A stretch of 49,732 bases of DNA from Thiomargarita sp. (GTDB taxonomy: Bacteria > Pseudomonadota > Gammaproteobacteria > Beggiatoales > Beggiatoaceae), in the NCBI GenBank assembly GCA_020721045.1, contig DYNN01000011.1:1-49732 (forward strand), read 5' to 3'. The notes below the pieces were generated by a model. It saw only the letters and a list, made by a program, of their open reading frames with translations, was not told where the DNA came from and searched no databases. Position numbers and translations under genes: made by a program. Shown here one piece after another: positions 18,519 to 27,651 of this stretch. Every line of letters starts with the position of its first letter. Position 1 is the first letter of the stretch.

Positions 18519-19370
18519 TTATTCCGTTACCAACCATTTGATAGTAGGTTTTTGAGGGTTTTTTTTAGCTAATATGGGAGATAAATCGTTCAGCAATTCT
18601 GTCAATCTTTCGTCTAATTGCCAAGGCGGATTAATGATGATCATGCCAGACCCATTAAGCCGAACAGCGATATCATCAGGCAGGATACACAATTCAGCCA
18701 TCAAAATTTTCTTAATCCCTGATTGTTGTAGTTGACGATGAAACCAGTCAATGTCTCGACGGGCTTTAATCGGATACCAAATTGCAACCATACCTTGTGA
18801 CCAGCGCAAGTTAATTAGTTTAATACTTTCAATTAGTTGTGAAAATTCGGTTTTAGCTTCAAACGGTGGATCAAGAAAGATTATGCCACGTTTTTCTTGA
18901 GGCGGTAAAAATGCTTTAATACCTTGATAACCATCAATATGATGAACACCGACTTGTTTGTTTCTCGCAAATAATCGTTTTAATTCAATAATATCTTCAT
19001 GATGCAATTCCATTAAAATGGCTTTATCTTGGGGACGCAAGAATGTTTGTGCTAATAGCGGAGAGCCTGGGTAATGACGTAAAATAGGATGCTTTGGGGT
19101 GGTATCATTAAAACTTAATATTTTGTTAAGATAGTTTTGTAACACTGTTGATAAAGTATGTGATTTTAGCAGCAATTTAATACCATCTTGATATTCTTTG
19201 CTTTTTTTTGCTTCTAATGAAGATAAATCATAGTTTCCTTTGCCAGCATGAGTTTCAATATAACAAAAAGGTGTTTCTTTTTTAGTTAGAAAATCTAACA
19301 ATAATATCAATATGTTATGTTTACACACTTCTGCAAAGTTGCCTGCGTGATAGATGTGGCGATAATTCAT
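18519..19370 (-). CDS. rlmJ: 23S rRNA (adenine(2030)-N6)-methyltransferase RlmJ
   Basis: SAM-dependent methyltransferase that modifies A2030 of 23S rRNA. The 283-residue protein begins with the diagnostic MNYRHIYHAGNFAEVCKHN block that carries the family insertion motif, followed by YIETHAGKGNYDL for SAM binding and the catalytic DPPF motif (Asp167-Phe170, FLDPPFE). A second NPPW-containing stretch (INPPWQLDERL) near the C-terminus is also characteristic. The length matches the E. coli enzyme (about 280). It is transcribed alone, convergent with uup. Confidence 0.94.
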   Translation of the reverse strand: MNYRHIYHAGNFAEVCKHNILILLLDFLTKKETPFCYIETHAGKGNYDLSSLEAKKSKEYQDGIKLLLKSHTLSTVLQNYLNKILSFNDTTPKHPILRHYPGSPLLAQTFLRPQDKAILMELHHEDIIELKRLFARNKQVGVHHIDGYQGIKAFLPPQEKRGIIFLDPPFEAKTEFSQLIESIKLINLRWSQGMVAIWYPIKARRDIDWFHRQLQQSGIKKILMAELCILPDDIAVRLNGSGMIIINPPWQLDERLTELLNDLSPILAKKNPQKPTIKWLVTE

Positions 19371-19517
19371 AATTATTTGCTTTTTCCTATTGGTAATTTT
19401 ATCTTTACTACTAATATTTATTGATAATTAAGTTGATAAAAAGAGGTTGCGTCATATGAAAATTGATTTTGTTACAATACATTTATTTCATAAAAAGGGA
19501 TTAGGGATGATTCTGCG

Positions 19518-21713
19518 ATGAATAAAACCATAGACAATAAACCATTTAATATTTTGATTGTAGATGATAACAAAAATAATTTATTTACTTTGCGAACCTT
19601 AATTAATGAACATATTGATGTACCTATTATTGAAGCACAATCGGGTTTTGAGGCTTTACAAATATTATTACAAAAGAAAATTGATTTAATTATTTTAGAT
19701 ATACAAATGCCTGAAATGGATGGTTTTGAAACGGCTAAATTAATTCGGGGACGTAAAAAAACGCAAAATATTCCTATTGTATTTTTGACTGCTGCTTATA
19801 AATCAGAAGAATTTCAGCAAAAAGGTTTTGACATTGGTGCGGCAGATTATCTCACTAAACCGATTGATGCACGACAATTAATTAATCGCGTTAAAACTTA
19901 TCTACGTTTTATTGAGCAAGAACGTATACATAATCAAGAGTTAGAACAAAGAGTTTTGGCGCGCACAACGGAATTAATTGAAACTAATAAGTTGCTTGAA
20001 AAAGCACGCAATGAACTAGAGCAACGGGTAGAAGAACGTACAATCAGTTTATTACAGACTAATCAAAAACTTAAATTGGAAGTGGAAACGCGCAAACACA
20101 TTGAAATGGCATTGCATAATGCAAAACAGGAGGCTGATGAGGCTAATGCAGCTAAAAGTCGTTTTCTTGCTAATATGAGCCACGAATTGCGTACGCCATT
20201 GAATGCGATTATTGGTTATAGTGAACTGTTGCAAGAAGATGCTTGCGATCAGGGTATGGATGATTTTGCCGCTGATTTGCAGAAAATTGATAGTGCGGGT
20301 AAACATTTATTGGCGTTAATCAATGATATATTAGATTTATCTAAAATTGAAGCAGGAAAAATGGAGTTATTGCCCGAAATGTTTGAAATGACAACTTTAT
20401 TGGGTGATATATTTAGTATGGTACGACCATTGATGGAGAGGAAAAATAATACTTTTCAGCCTGAATATACAAACAATTTGGGAGAATCTCATAATGATCC
20501 AATTAAAGTCAAACAGATATTATTTAATTTATTGAGTAATGCGGCAAAATTTACTGAAAATGGTTGTATTCAATTGATTGTGCAACGTGTAGAAAAAGAT
20601 GCGCAAGAGTGGTTTCGTTTTACTTTGGTAGATAGTGGGATTGGAATGACGGATGAACAACAACAAAAGCTATTTACGCCTTTTACTCAAGCAGATGTTT
20701 CGACCACACGCAAATATGGCGGCACCGGTTTAGGATTAACCATCACCAAAAAATTTATTGAATTAATGGGCGGCACTATTGAAGTTCAAAGCGAATTTGG
20801 TAGAGGCAGTCAATTTATTATCTATTTACCTGTCTATATTGCAAAAGAGGTTGTAGAATCAGCAGTTGAATCTTTGCAAACAGGCGATGAAAATAAACAT
20901 TGTTGCACTATCTTAGTGATTGATGATGATGTTGTGATACGAGAGACGTTGCAAGCATATCTTGATAATTTGGGGCATGCTGTGGCTGTGGCAGTTGATG
21001 GTTATGAGGGTATACAACTTGCGCACAAATTATCACCTGACGCGATTATTTTAGATGTTATGATGCCTAGTATGAATGGATGGCAAGTGCTTGCTTTGTT
21101 GAAAAATGATCCTAAATTACGACATATTCCAGTTATCATGTCTTCAATTGCGGAAAATTTACAGATTGGTAATGCACTAGGCGCAACGGATTATTTAGTT
21201 AAACCAATTGATTTTAAAGAACTCATTAAAGTTTTTGACAAATATGATTTAAAACTTCCACAACTGCTTGATAAATCTGACGATCGTTTGGTTATGCTTA
21301 TTGACGATGATGAAGCGTTGAGGATGATGATGACGGAAATTTTGACTGATAGAGGATGGAAAGTGTTAGAAGCAGAAAACGGTCAAATTGCGTTAGATCA
21401 ACTACAAACAGAGCATCCTAGATTTATTTTGTTAGACCTAGAAATGCCCATCATGGATGGTTTTGAATTTTTAACACAACTACGCCGTCGACAAGAATGG
21501 CAGATGATTCCCGTTATCGTACTCACGGCTTCTCAACTCAGCGCAGAGCAACATGCACGTCTGAATCAACATGTTGAAATCGTCTTCCAAAAGGAAAGCT
21601 ATAACCGTGAAGAATTACTTAACTGTATTAATCAACTGATTCCTTATTGTCAACATTCAGATTCAGAAATTTCAGGCTATCCATTTGATAAGATAGTAAA
21701 TTTTTCTAAATAA
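19518..21713 (+). CDS. Hybrid sensor histidine kinase with three receiver domains (REC-HisKA-HATPase-REC-REC)
   Basis: A soluble 731-residue phosphorelay protein with no membrane segment. Receiver 1 (residues 11-125) has acidic D16/D17, phospho-acceptor D61 and K114. A coiled coil (about 130-215) leads to HisKA with His222 in [11 protein letters not shown]. The HATPase follows with an N-box around 337-345 (NLLSNAAKF), G1 DSGIG at 372-376 and G2 GGTGLGL at 401-407. Receiver 2 (about 463-575) has D513 and K562. Receiver 3 (about 590-705) has D640, but its lysine lies in FQKES and lacks the usual following proline. An N-terminal receiver suggests control by another kinase instead of direct ligand sensing. 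AGGG at 19503-19506 precedes the ATG. No partner is linked directly; two receiver proteins lie 3-5 kb away. Confidence 0.92.
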   Translation: MNKTIDNKPFNILIVDDNKNNLFTLRTLINEHIDVPIIEAQSGFEALQILLQKKIDLIILDIQMPEMDGFETAKLIRGRKKTQNIPIVFLTAAYKSEEFQQKGFDIGAADYLTKPIDARQLINRVKTYLRFIEQERIHNQELEQRVLARTTELIETNKLLEKARNELEQRVEERTISLLQTNQKLKLEVETRKHIEMALHNAKQEADEANAAKSRFLANMSHELRTPLNAIIGYSELLQEDACDQGMDDFAADLQKIDSAGKHLLALINDILDLSKIEAGKMELLPEMFEMTTLLGDIFSMVRPLMERKNNTFQPEYTNNLGESHNDPIKVKQILFNLLSNAAKFTENGCIQLIVQRVEKDAQEWFRFTLVDSGIGMTDEQQQKLFTPFTQADVSTTRKYGGTGLGLTITKKFIELMGGTIEVQSEFGRGSQFIIYLPVYIAKEVVESAVESLQTGDENKHCCTILVIDDDVVIRETLQAYLDNLGHAVAVAVDGYEGIQLAHKLSPDAIILDVMMPSMNGWQVLALLKNDPKLRHIPVIMSSIAENLQIGNALGATDYLVKPIDFKELIKVFDKYDLKLPQLLDKSDDRLVMLIDDDEALRMMMTEILTDRGWKVLEAENGQIALDQLQTEHPRFILLDLEMPIMDGFEFLTQLRRRQEWQMIPVIVLTASQLSAEQHARLNQHVEIVFQKESYNREELLNCINQLIPYCQHSDSEISGYPFDKIVNFSK

Positions 21714-21717
21714 TCTA

Positions 21718-21993
21718 TCATTGTGACGTTATCATACTTGATGTGACCGACAGTTCAATGTTGAATTTTTCATGGCAAATAGTAGTCACGACAGCAAGAT
21801 GTTGTTCATTTATATCGATTAGCTCTCTTTTAAAATCAATCCATTCCTTTGTTGTTGCGATAAACGACATGCTTAATATAATTGCCATTGTTTGATTTTC
21901 GAAAATACGTTGTTTAGTTTTTTTTCTTTCTTCATTAATGTAATAGAATAAATTTTGCGTTTTAACCGTGATTTTTTTTATTTGTCCCTGCAT
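21718..21993 (-). CDS. Small hypothetical protein (91 aa)
   Basis: A 91-residue ORF that I do not recognise. It is charged, with a basic N-terminal third, a hydrophobic stretch MAIILSMSFIATT in the middle and an acidic/aliphatic C-terminal half; the hydrophobic stretch is too short for a confident membrane helix. ACAGGTAAG lies just upstream of the ATG as a possible ribosome-binding site. Its stop lies 4 nt from the convergent kinase stop, which fits a real compact gene, but the ORF could also be chance in AT-rich DNA. Confidence 0.4.
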   Translation of the reverse strand: MQGQIKKITVKTQNLFYYINEERKKTKQRIFENQTMAIILSMSFIATTKEWIDFKRELIDINEQHLAVVTTICHEKFNIELSVTSSMITSQ

Positions 21994-22080
21994 AATACTT
22001 ACCTGTCTTATTTGAATAGAAGTGGTAATAAATTCAAAGTTATTATGTCAAATATAATGTATTTAAACAATCCTCTTTAC

Positions 22081-22109
22081 TTGATTTAAATTAAGAAGTG
22101 AAATAACTA
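22081..22109 (+). promoter_or_regulatory. Possible weak promoter for prpE
   Basis: TTGATT (22081-22086) and TAACTA (22104-22109) are separated by 17 nt and lie 37 nt upstream of the prpE ATG. The -35 is fair and the -10 poor, so this is only a candidate. Confidence 0.3.
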
Positions 22110-22145
22110 TCAATAAACTGTATTAATTTATCAGAGGCGCATCAA

Positions 22146-24041
22146 ATGGACTATCAATCTGTATACAATCGTTCTATGCAAGACCCAGAAGGTTTCTGGC
22201 GTGAAGCTGCACAAGATATACATTGGTATCAACAGCCTACACAAATTTTAGATCAAACAAATCAACCGATTTACCATTGGTTTGTTGGTGGTGAACTCAA
22301 TACCTGTTACAACGCACTTGATTACCATATTGATCAAGGACGTGGTGAACAATTGGCATTAATTTACGACAGTCCAGTTACTAATACCATCAAAAAATAT
22401 ACCTACCATCAACTACGTAATGAAGTTGCTCAATTTGCCGGAGTATTACGTGATAATGATGTGAATAAAGGGGATCGTGTCATTATTTACATGCCAATGG
22501 TGCCAGAAGCGGTCATTGCTATGTTGGCTTGCGCACGGATTGGTGCAATTCATTCCGTTGTATTTGGCGGATTTGCAGCTAAAGAATTAGCAACCCGTAT
22601 TGATGATGCAAAACCTAAGTTAATTGCTTCAGCTTCTTGTGGTATTGAAGGTAAAAAAATAGTTAAATACAAACCTTTACTTGATGAAGCCATTAATTTA
22701 TCCACACATAAACCTGCCAAATGTCTTATTTTACAACGTCCTCAAGAATTAGCCTCATTACAAGCCGGTCGAGATTTAGATTGGCAACTCACAACCGCCA
22801 CGGCTAAACCGGTTGATTGTGTACCTATGGCAGCAACCGATCCCTTATATATTCTCTATACCTCTGGCACAACAGGCATTCCTAAAGGCGTTGTGCGTGA
22901 TACTGGTGGTTATACTGTCGCAATGAAGTGGTCAATGAAGTATGTGTATAACGTGCAACCCGGTGAAATTTATTGGGCAGCCTCCGATGTGGGTTGGGTA
23001 GTAGGACATTCATATATTGTTTATGCACCGCTAATTAATGGAAATACTACGATTGTTTATGAAGGAAAACCGGTTGGTACACCTGATCCGGGGGCTTTTT
23101 GGCGAGTTATTGAAGAACATAAAGTATGCATTTTATTTACTGCACCCACCGCATTTCGGGCGATAAAGAAGGAAGACCCTAATGGTGAGTATCTTAAAAA
23201 ATACAATCTTTCTCACTTTAGAGCATTATTCTTAGCCGGTGAACGTTGTGATCCAGATACGCTCTTTTGGGCACAAGAAAAGTTGCAAGTACCCGTCATT
23301 GACCACTGGTGGCAAACAGAAACTGGTTGGGCGATTGCAGCAAATTGCTTGGGGCTAGAACTTTTGCCCATTAAACCCGGTTCACCGACTAAACCCGTTC
23401 CAGGTTACAACGTACAATGTTTAAATGAACGTGGTGAAACCATTTCTGATGATGATATTGGCAATATTGTCATTAAGTTACCAATGCCACCGGGTTGTTT
23501 ACCTACTTTGTGGAATAATGATGAACGATTTAAACAATCCTATTTAAGTGCTTATTCTGGCTATTATTTAACCGGTGACGCGGGTTACAAAGATAGAGAT
23601 GGTTACTTGTGGATCATGAGCCGCATTGATGACATTATTAATGTCGCTGGACATCGTTTATCCACAGGGGGTATGGAAGAAGTACTTGCCTCACACCCTA
23701 ACGTAGCAGAATGTGCAGTCATTGGGGTAGCAGATGCATTAAAAGGAGAATTGCCACTGGGTTTAGTTGTATTAAAAGCCGGTGTTGAACGCTCAGAGGC
23801 AGAAATTATCAAAGAATTGGTACAACTAGTCCGTGATAAAATTGGTCCTGTTGCTGCGTTCAAAATTGCAGCAGTGGTTAAACGCTTACCCAAAACTCGA
23901 TCAGGTAAAATTTTGCGTGGTACAATGAAGAAAATTGCAGATGGACAAACATATAAAATGCCTGCAACGATTGATGATCCAACTATCTTAGATGAAATTA
24001 CCGAAACATTGAAACAATTGGGTTATCATCAATCTGCTTAA
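22146..24041 (+). CDS. prpE: Propionyl-CoA synthetase (AMP-forming)
   Basis: Acyl-CoA synthetase that adenylates propionate and forms propionyl-CoA. The 631 residues carry the adenylate-forming motif YTSGTTGIPKGVV, the acetyl/propionyl-CoA synthetase core, the hinge segment SRIDDIINVAGHRLSTG, and the C-terminal catalytic Lys588 in PKTRSGKILRG, the position controlled by acetylation in characterised PrpE/Acs. SASCGIEGKKIVKYKPLLDEA is a PrpE-type sequence that separates it from Acs, and the length fits PrpE (about 630) better than Acs (about 650). AGAGG at 22133-22137 lies 8 nt before the ATG. No prpBCD methylcitrate genes are adjacent; instead phaB follows, hinting at propionyl-CoA use for polyhydroxyalkanoate. 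Confidence 0.9.
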   Translation: MDYQSVYNRSMQDPEGFWREAAQDIHWYQQPTQILDQTNQPIYHWFVGGELNTCYNALDYHIDQGRGEQLALIYDSPVTNTIKKYTYHQLRNEVAQFAGVLRDNDVNKGDRVIIYMPMVPEAVIAMLACARIGAIHSVVFGGFAAKELATRIDDAKPKLIASASCGIEGKKIVKYKPLLDEAINLSTHKPAKCLILQRPQELASLQAGRDLDWQLTTATAKPVDCVPMAATDPLYILYTSGTTGIPKGVVRDTGGYTVAMKWSMKYVYNVQPGEIYWAASDVGWVVGHSYIVYAPLINGNTTIVYEGKPVGTPDPGAFWRVIEEHKVCILFTAPTAFRAIKKEDPNGEYLKKYNLSHFRALFLAGERCDPDTLFWAQEKLQVPVIDHWWQTETGWAIAANCLGLELLPIKPGSPTKPVPGYNVQCLNERGETISDDDIGNIVIKLPMPPGCLPTLWNNDERFKQSYLSAYSGYYLTGDAGYKDRDGYLWIMSRIDDIINVAGHRLSTGGMEEVLASHPNVAECAVIGVADALKGELPLGLVVLKAGVERSEAEIIKELVQLVRDKIGPVAAFKIAAVVKRLPKTRSGKILRGTMKKIADGQTYKMPATIDDPTILDEITETLKQLGYHQSA

Positions 24042-24101
24042 TCATGTTGCAAAAACAGTTTGCATTGTAGCTAATAAAATATTAACTAATTCATGATGAT
24101 A

Positions 24102-24130
24102 TTGACAAACTACGCAATCACATTTATGAT
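24102..24130 (+). promoter_or_regulatory. Near-consensus sigma70 promoter for phaB
   Basis: TTGACA (24102-24107), exactly 17 nt, then TATGAT (24125-24130). The predicted start near 24137 leaves a leader of about 68 nt to phaB. This suggests phaB can be transcribed apart from prpE. The spacer contains a reverse copy (24109-24120) of the dispersed 12-mer TGATTGCGTAGT. Confidence 0.7.
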
Positions 24131-24204
24131 TTATGCTGCATTGCAATAAAAATTTAACAATTCTGATATAAAATTTTCACCCTATTTTTTTGGAGATTAT
24201 ATAG

Positions 24205-24948
24205 ATGACAGCAAAAGTTGCGTTAATCACAGGTGGTACAGGTGGTATTGGCACAGAAATTTGTAGAGCATTGGCTACTCATTTGGATTGTAAAGTAGTG
24301 GCTTCTTGGTTACGAGGCATTGACGACGGCGCTGCTTGGCAAGCTAAACAAAAAGAAGCCGGTTTTGACTTTGAAATTGCTGAAGGTAACGTCGGTGATT
24401 ATGAAGCGGCGAAGAAAATGGTTGAAGAGGCAGTTTCCAAAGCGGGACCTATCGATATTTTAGTCAATTGTGCGGGTATTACACGTGATAAAATGTTTAA
24501 AAGAATGGAAAAGCAACAATGGGACGACGTGATTAAAAGCAATTTAGACAGCGTATTTAATGTCACTAAACAAGTATTAGATGGTATGGTTGAACGCAAG
24601 TACGGACGTATCATCAATATATCCTCTGTTAATGGACAAAAAGGACAAGCAGGTCAAACCAATTATTCTGCTGCCAAAGCAGGCATGCATGGTTTTACGA
24701 TGGCATTAGCACAAGAAGTGGCTGACAAAGGCGTAACAGTCAATACCATATCCCCAGGTTATATCGCAACCAGTATGGTTATGGCTATCAAAGAAGAAAT
24801 CCGCAACAGTTTAATTAAGCAAGTACCTGTTGGACGTTTTGGTACACCAGAAGAAATTGGCTGGGCGGTTGCCTTCTTAGCTAATGAAAAATCTGGCTTT
24901 ATTACGGGCGCAAACATCGCCATTAACGGCGGGATGCATATGGGATAA
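24205..24948 (+). CDS. phaB: Acetoacetyl-CoA reductase
   Basis: NADPH-dependent short-chain dehydrogenase reducing acetoacetyl-CoA to (R)-3-hydroxybutyryl-CoA for polyhydroxyalkanoate synthesis. The 247 residues show the cofactor motif TGGTGGIG (9-16), NCAG (88-91), Asn113, Ser140/Ser141, and catalytic Tyr154-x3-Lys158 in NYSAAKAG. VVASWLRGIDDGAAWQ and the C-terminal GFITGANIAINGGMHMG fit PhaB better than FabG, though FabG is the close alternative. GGAG precedes the ATG. The promoter at 24102-24130 and the terminator at 24964-24996 make it a single-gene unit. No phaA or phaC is in the window. Confidence 0.88.
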   Translation: MTAKVALITGGTGGIGTEICRALATHLDCKVVASWLRGIDDGAAWQAKQKEAGFDFEIAEGNVGDYEAAKKMVEEAVSKAGPIDILVNCAGITRDKMFKRMEKQQWDDVIKSNLDSVFNVTKQVLDGMVERKYGRIINISSVNGQKGQAGQTNYSAAKAGMHGFTMALAQEVADKGVTVNTISPGYIATSMVMAIKEEIRNSLIKQVPVGRFGTPEEIGWAVAFLANEKSGFITGANIAINGGMHMG

Positions 24949-24963
24949 ATCAATCGATTCACA

Positions 24964-24996
24964 GATTTGACAACTTTTTGCCTAAGTTGTCAAATC
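24964..24996 (+). terminator. Strong hairpin terminator after phaB
   Basis: GATTTGACAACTT (24964-24976) pairs perfectly with AAGTTGTCAAATC (24984-24996) around a 7-nt loop, a 13-bp stem starting 15 nt after the phaB stop. CTCTTTTC follows on the plus strand. It also lies downstream of the convergent receiver gene ending at 25056 and may serve both. Confidence 0.75.
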
Positions 24997-25055
24997 CTCT
25001 TTTCAATAACATTATCGAAAATCCACGTTGGCTGACAATTCATAAAGCCCGTGTA

Positions 25056-25424
25056 TTACTTATTAAATTTATTAATTTCTTTAATAATTTGATCTGGTGT
25101 ATAGGGTTTTTGTACTAATGATTTTCCTCCCTGCATTTCTGCCCACATACGATCAGCCTTTTGTCCTTTACTAGTAACAAATATGATAGGAATATCCTTG
25201 GTCGATTCATTGTGCGTGATCTCACGGCAAGCCTGATAACCATCCATTTGTTGCATTACCACATCCATAAAAATCAAATCTGGTTTTTCAGAACTGGCTT
25301 TTTCGATGGCTTGTTGACCTGAACTGGCATCAATGACCTCATAACCTGCATCTCGAACAATATTTTGAATATTTACTCGATCAACGGTTGAATCGTCAAC
25401 GACAAGGATTTTATTAATTGCCAT
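25056..25424 (-). CDS. Single-domain response regulator, PilH/PilG type
   Basis: A 122-residue stand-alone CheY-like receiver with no output domain. Acidic pocket D10/D11, phospho-acceptor D54, Thr84 and Lys106 are all present. FVTSKGQKADRMWAEMQGG and QKPYTPDQI are typical of PilH/PilG receivers of the Pil-Chp twitching-motility system. The usual MDxxMPxMDG loop reads MDVVMQQMDG, with Gln replacing Pro. It lies 143 nt downstream of another receiver gene on the same strand, mirroring a pilG-pilH pair, but no pilI/pilJ/chpA genes follow. Confidence 0.85.
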   Translation of the reverse strand: MAINKILVVDDSTVDRVNIQNIVRDAGYEVIDASSGQQAIEKASSEKPDLIFMDVVMQQMDGYQACREITHNESTKDIPIIFVTSKGQKADRMWAEMQGGKSLVQKPYTPDQIIKEINKFNK

Positions 25425-25464
25425 CTATACATTCTCCTTATTCTTGTTTAAAGTTAATATTTAT

Positions 25465-25513
25465 AATACTATCGTAAGTATTAACAATCTTAAAAGTAAA
25501 GTATCTACTTTAC
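25465..25513 (-). terminator. Two palindromes between the receiver genes, one terminator-like
   Basis: GTAAAGTA/TACTTTAC (25496-25513) is a perfect palindrome followed on the minus strand by TTTT, 54 nt beyond the stop of the 276-residue receiver gene. A second hairpin, AATACT/AGTATT (25465-25482, 6-nt loop), follows before the PilH-type gene. They may partly terminate or process the message between the genes. Confidence 0.45.
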
Positions 25514-25567
25514 CCTCAATGAATTTACGCAGTTAAAGTCGGCACTGGAACATGGATAATCACTTCA

Positions 25568-26398
25568 CTAACCACTCGTTTCTGGCGCATTAGGCAAGAA
25601 CTGTCTAATGACTTCTTTGAGTTTCTCTTGTTCCACGGGCTTAGTTAAATAAACGCTTGCACCCGCCATTGTGCCACGCAACTTATCAAAACGCGATCCC
25701 TTACCCGTCAGCATAACAACCGGTGTGTTTTTGGAAGCTTTATGCGATTTAATTTCCTTACATACCTTATAGCCATCGATACCCGGCAACATGAGATCCA
25801 AGAAAATAATATCATATAAATTATCTGGTTTTTTAACGTAATCTAAAGCTTCTTCACCCGTTTCTGCAAAATCAATATCCATTCCATATAAACCCAATTG
25901 AATTTCCATTGATTTACGCACTGGTAAACTATCATCAACAACAAGGACTTTAGTACCGGTACGTGTCACTTGCTGAGCACTTTGGGCAGCATCTAACAGA
26001 GCCGCATTTGCAGCTTCATCCAATACATCTTCTCCACCAACAACCAATTCCGGCACATACTTATGCACTTCGATAGTGACTTTATCAAGTGTTTCTAAAA
26101 CTCTTTTTAAGGTTAATGGTCGTCGTAAGTAAACTTCTGTTGGAGATGCATCAGCAGGGACAGCCTTTGCTACTTTAATAACGGGAATATTATTATTGTG
26201 TACAGTGAAACTTTTCCATTCATTAACGGCATTATTGTCATCCACATCAACGAGCACAATCTCAGCAGCGGCACGCTCTCCCGAACTAACCATTATATAT
26301 TGCCGGCTGCGTGAAGCTGCAAGCTTGAAAATACTACCTAGGGTGTTTTGCTCATTCGATGCTAAACCGAATACACCCACCTTAAAAACTTTATCCAT
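25568..26398 (-). CDS. Two-domain response regulator with C-terminal receiver
   Basis: A 276-residue cytoplasmic protein. The C-terminal receiver (residues 149-267) is complete: D155/D156, phospho-acceptor D201, Thr231 and Lys253 in LTKPVEQ; MLTGKGSRFDKLRGTMAGA resembles PilG-type receivers. Residues 1-115 look like a degenerate receiver or small alpha/beta domain with no phospho-acceptor pattern, joined by an Ala-rich linker (about 125-145). No DNA-binding or enzymatic output domain is present. Its position beside a PilH-like gene suggests a role in surface motility or chemotaxis-like signalling. It lies 84 nt downstream of zapD on the same strand. Confidence 0.82.
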   Translation of the reverse strand: MDKVFKVGVFGLASNEQNTLGSIFKLAASRSRQYIMVSSGERAAAEIVLVDVDDNNAVNEWKSFTVHNNNIPVIKVAKAVPADASPTEVYLRRPLTLKRVLETLDKVTIEVHKYVPELVVGGEDVLDEAANAALLDAAQSAQQVTRTGTKVLVVDDSLPVRKSMEIQLGLYGMDIDFAETGEEALDYVKKPDNLYDIIFLDLMLPGIDGYKVCKEIKSHKASKNTPVVMLTGKGSRFDKLRGTMAGASVYLTKPVEQEKLKEVIRQFLPNAPETSG

Positions 26399-26482
26399 CG
26401 CTACAGTTTCCTGTTTTCAATTGTCAGTGGCAGCTATGTCACCTTGATTTAAAGGTATTAAAGTAACTAAACTGAACTGAAT

Positions 26483-27253
26483 TTATATCATACAACAGCA
26501 TAGCTCAAAATTAATATCTTGCTCCGTTTGTAACGGACGTTCTCCAACCTGATGTTGTTCAAAAAAACGTATCGTAAAACGGTGTTTACCACCGCTAATT
26601 TCTGGATAGCAACTGTGTTCAAAGGGCAAACTAACCCGTACAATTTGATAAGCAATATTTGCATCAAGTTGTGATTGAAAAAATCCTTCCGTGGCAATTT
26701 GTTGTGACGTTTCGCCATTGTTACGGATCATATATAAATCAAGTTCAACAGCTTCTTGCAGGGAAACCAACGGGATCAACCACTCATTTAATTCTACCTG
26801 ACGTTGTTTTACCGATTTTTGTAACCAATGGTGATAATGAGGTAAATCGAATGGACAGGTACCTCCGACAATATTCGCACGTTGCTTAACTGTAGTAATC
26901 AGTGCATAACCTAGAGGTTCACGCTCAGGCTTATCGGCAAGTTGATCCAGTTGTACCAACGCAATCCTTAGCTTATCTAGCAATTGCGACAAACGCTCTT
27001 TATCAACATTAGGCATACGTTGCCATCGTTCCAGACCTTGGACGTAATGTTCCAAATCACTAGTTAATAGAGTTTTAATATCTAAACGAGAAATAAATTC
27101 TATAATTTCAACAAAATAATTGATAGCTGCTCGACTATCCCACTGAGAAGCCCCTTTTATATAGTAATTTAAACCCTCAAACAAATATTCTAATCTTAAT
27201 AAATTTCTAATATGATCGTTGAGGGGTTGTTCGTAAATAATTTTTTTTTTCAC
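26483..27253 (-). CDS. zapD: Cell division protein ZapD
   Basis: FtsZ-associated protein (formerly YacF, DUF1342) that cross-links FtsZ protofilaments at the division ring. The 256-residue sequence starts with the family hallmark IIYEQPLNDHIRNLLRLEYLF and retains the helical N-terminal half and beta-rich C-terminal half; E. coli ZapD has 247 residues. The start is GTG 27253 followed directly by an A10 tract (codons 2-4 Lys), with only a weak Shine-Dalgarno. The unusual CCC run near the end (ELCCCMI) may not matter. ZapD is often next to coaE and yacG; here the neighbours are receiver genes. Confidence 0.92.
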   Translation of the reverse strand: MKKKIIYEQPLNDHIRNLLRLEYLFEGLNYYIKGASQWDSRAAINYFVEIIEFISRLDIKTLLTSDLEHYVQGLERWQRMPNVDKERLSQLLDKLRIALVQLDQLADKPEREPLGYALITTVKQRANIVGGTCPFDLPHYHHWLQKSVKQRQVELNEWLIPLVSLQEAVELDLYMIRNNGETSQQIATEGFFQSQLDANIAYQIVRVSLPFEHSCYPEISGGKHRFTIRFFEQHQVGERPLQTEQDINFELCCCMI

Positions 27254-27651
27254 AAGACTTCTATATTATGGAATCGAGATGAAATAGAAATATACAAATT
27301 TTACCGTTTTTTATTCAAATAATCATCTTTGAAACAATAAAACGATTGTGTTTAATTTCAACTTAGCTAATTTTTTGTTAAATGTTCAATTCATCAACAT
27401 TTGATTGAATATTTTCAATTATATAATGTTTTGCGCTATTAAGTACAGTGAAATTAAATAGGATATTAAACTCATTGTGCTAGTGAAATTCTACAAACAA
27501 CGTAGAGCCATACACCTAATTATCCCTAACTCACGGCTGCAACGCAAGCACTTAATATAATACCAATCTTATTTACAATGGATTTGATTTTTAAGTGCAC
27601 AAAAAACCGGGCTGCCCCGGTTCTTTCATTCTAATGTAGTTAGCGTAACTG
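27254..27651. other. Intergenic region between zapD and the end of the ribosomal cluster
   Basis: This 398-nt AT-rich stretch should contain the zapD promoter (27254-27450), but no boxes stand out. It also holds the terminator at 27600-27622 and an 8-bp inverted repeat, GCACTTAA (27548-27555) with TTAAGTGC (27591-27598), around a 35-nt loop. I see no convincing ORF or RNA gene. Confidence 0.5.
27600..27622 (-). terminator. Rho-independent terminator of the ribosomal protein cluster
   Basis: On the minus strand AACCGGG pairs with CCCGGTT (27622-27616 with 27611-27605) around a 4-nt loop, running into a tract of six T (27606-27601). It lies 30 nt beyond the rplQ stop and is the best terminator in the window. 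Confidence 0.9.

Noticed and set aside
19447-19478. Promoter TTGCGT...TACAAT for the hybrid kinase
   Set aside because: The spacer is 20 nt, too long for a credible sigma70 promoter.
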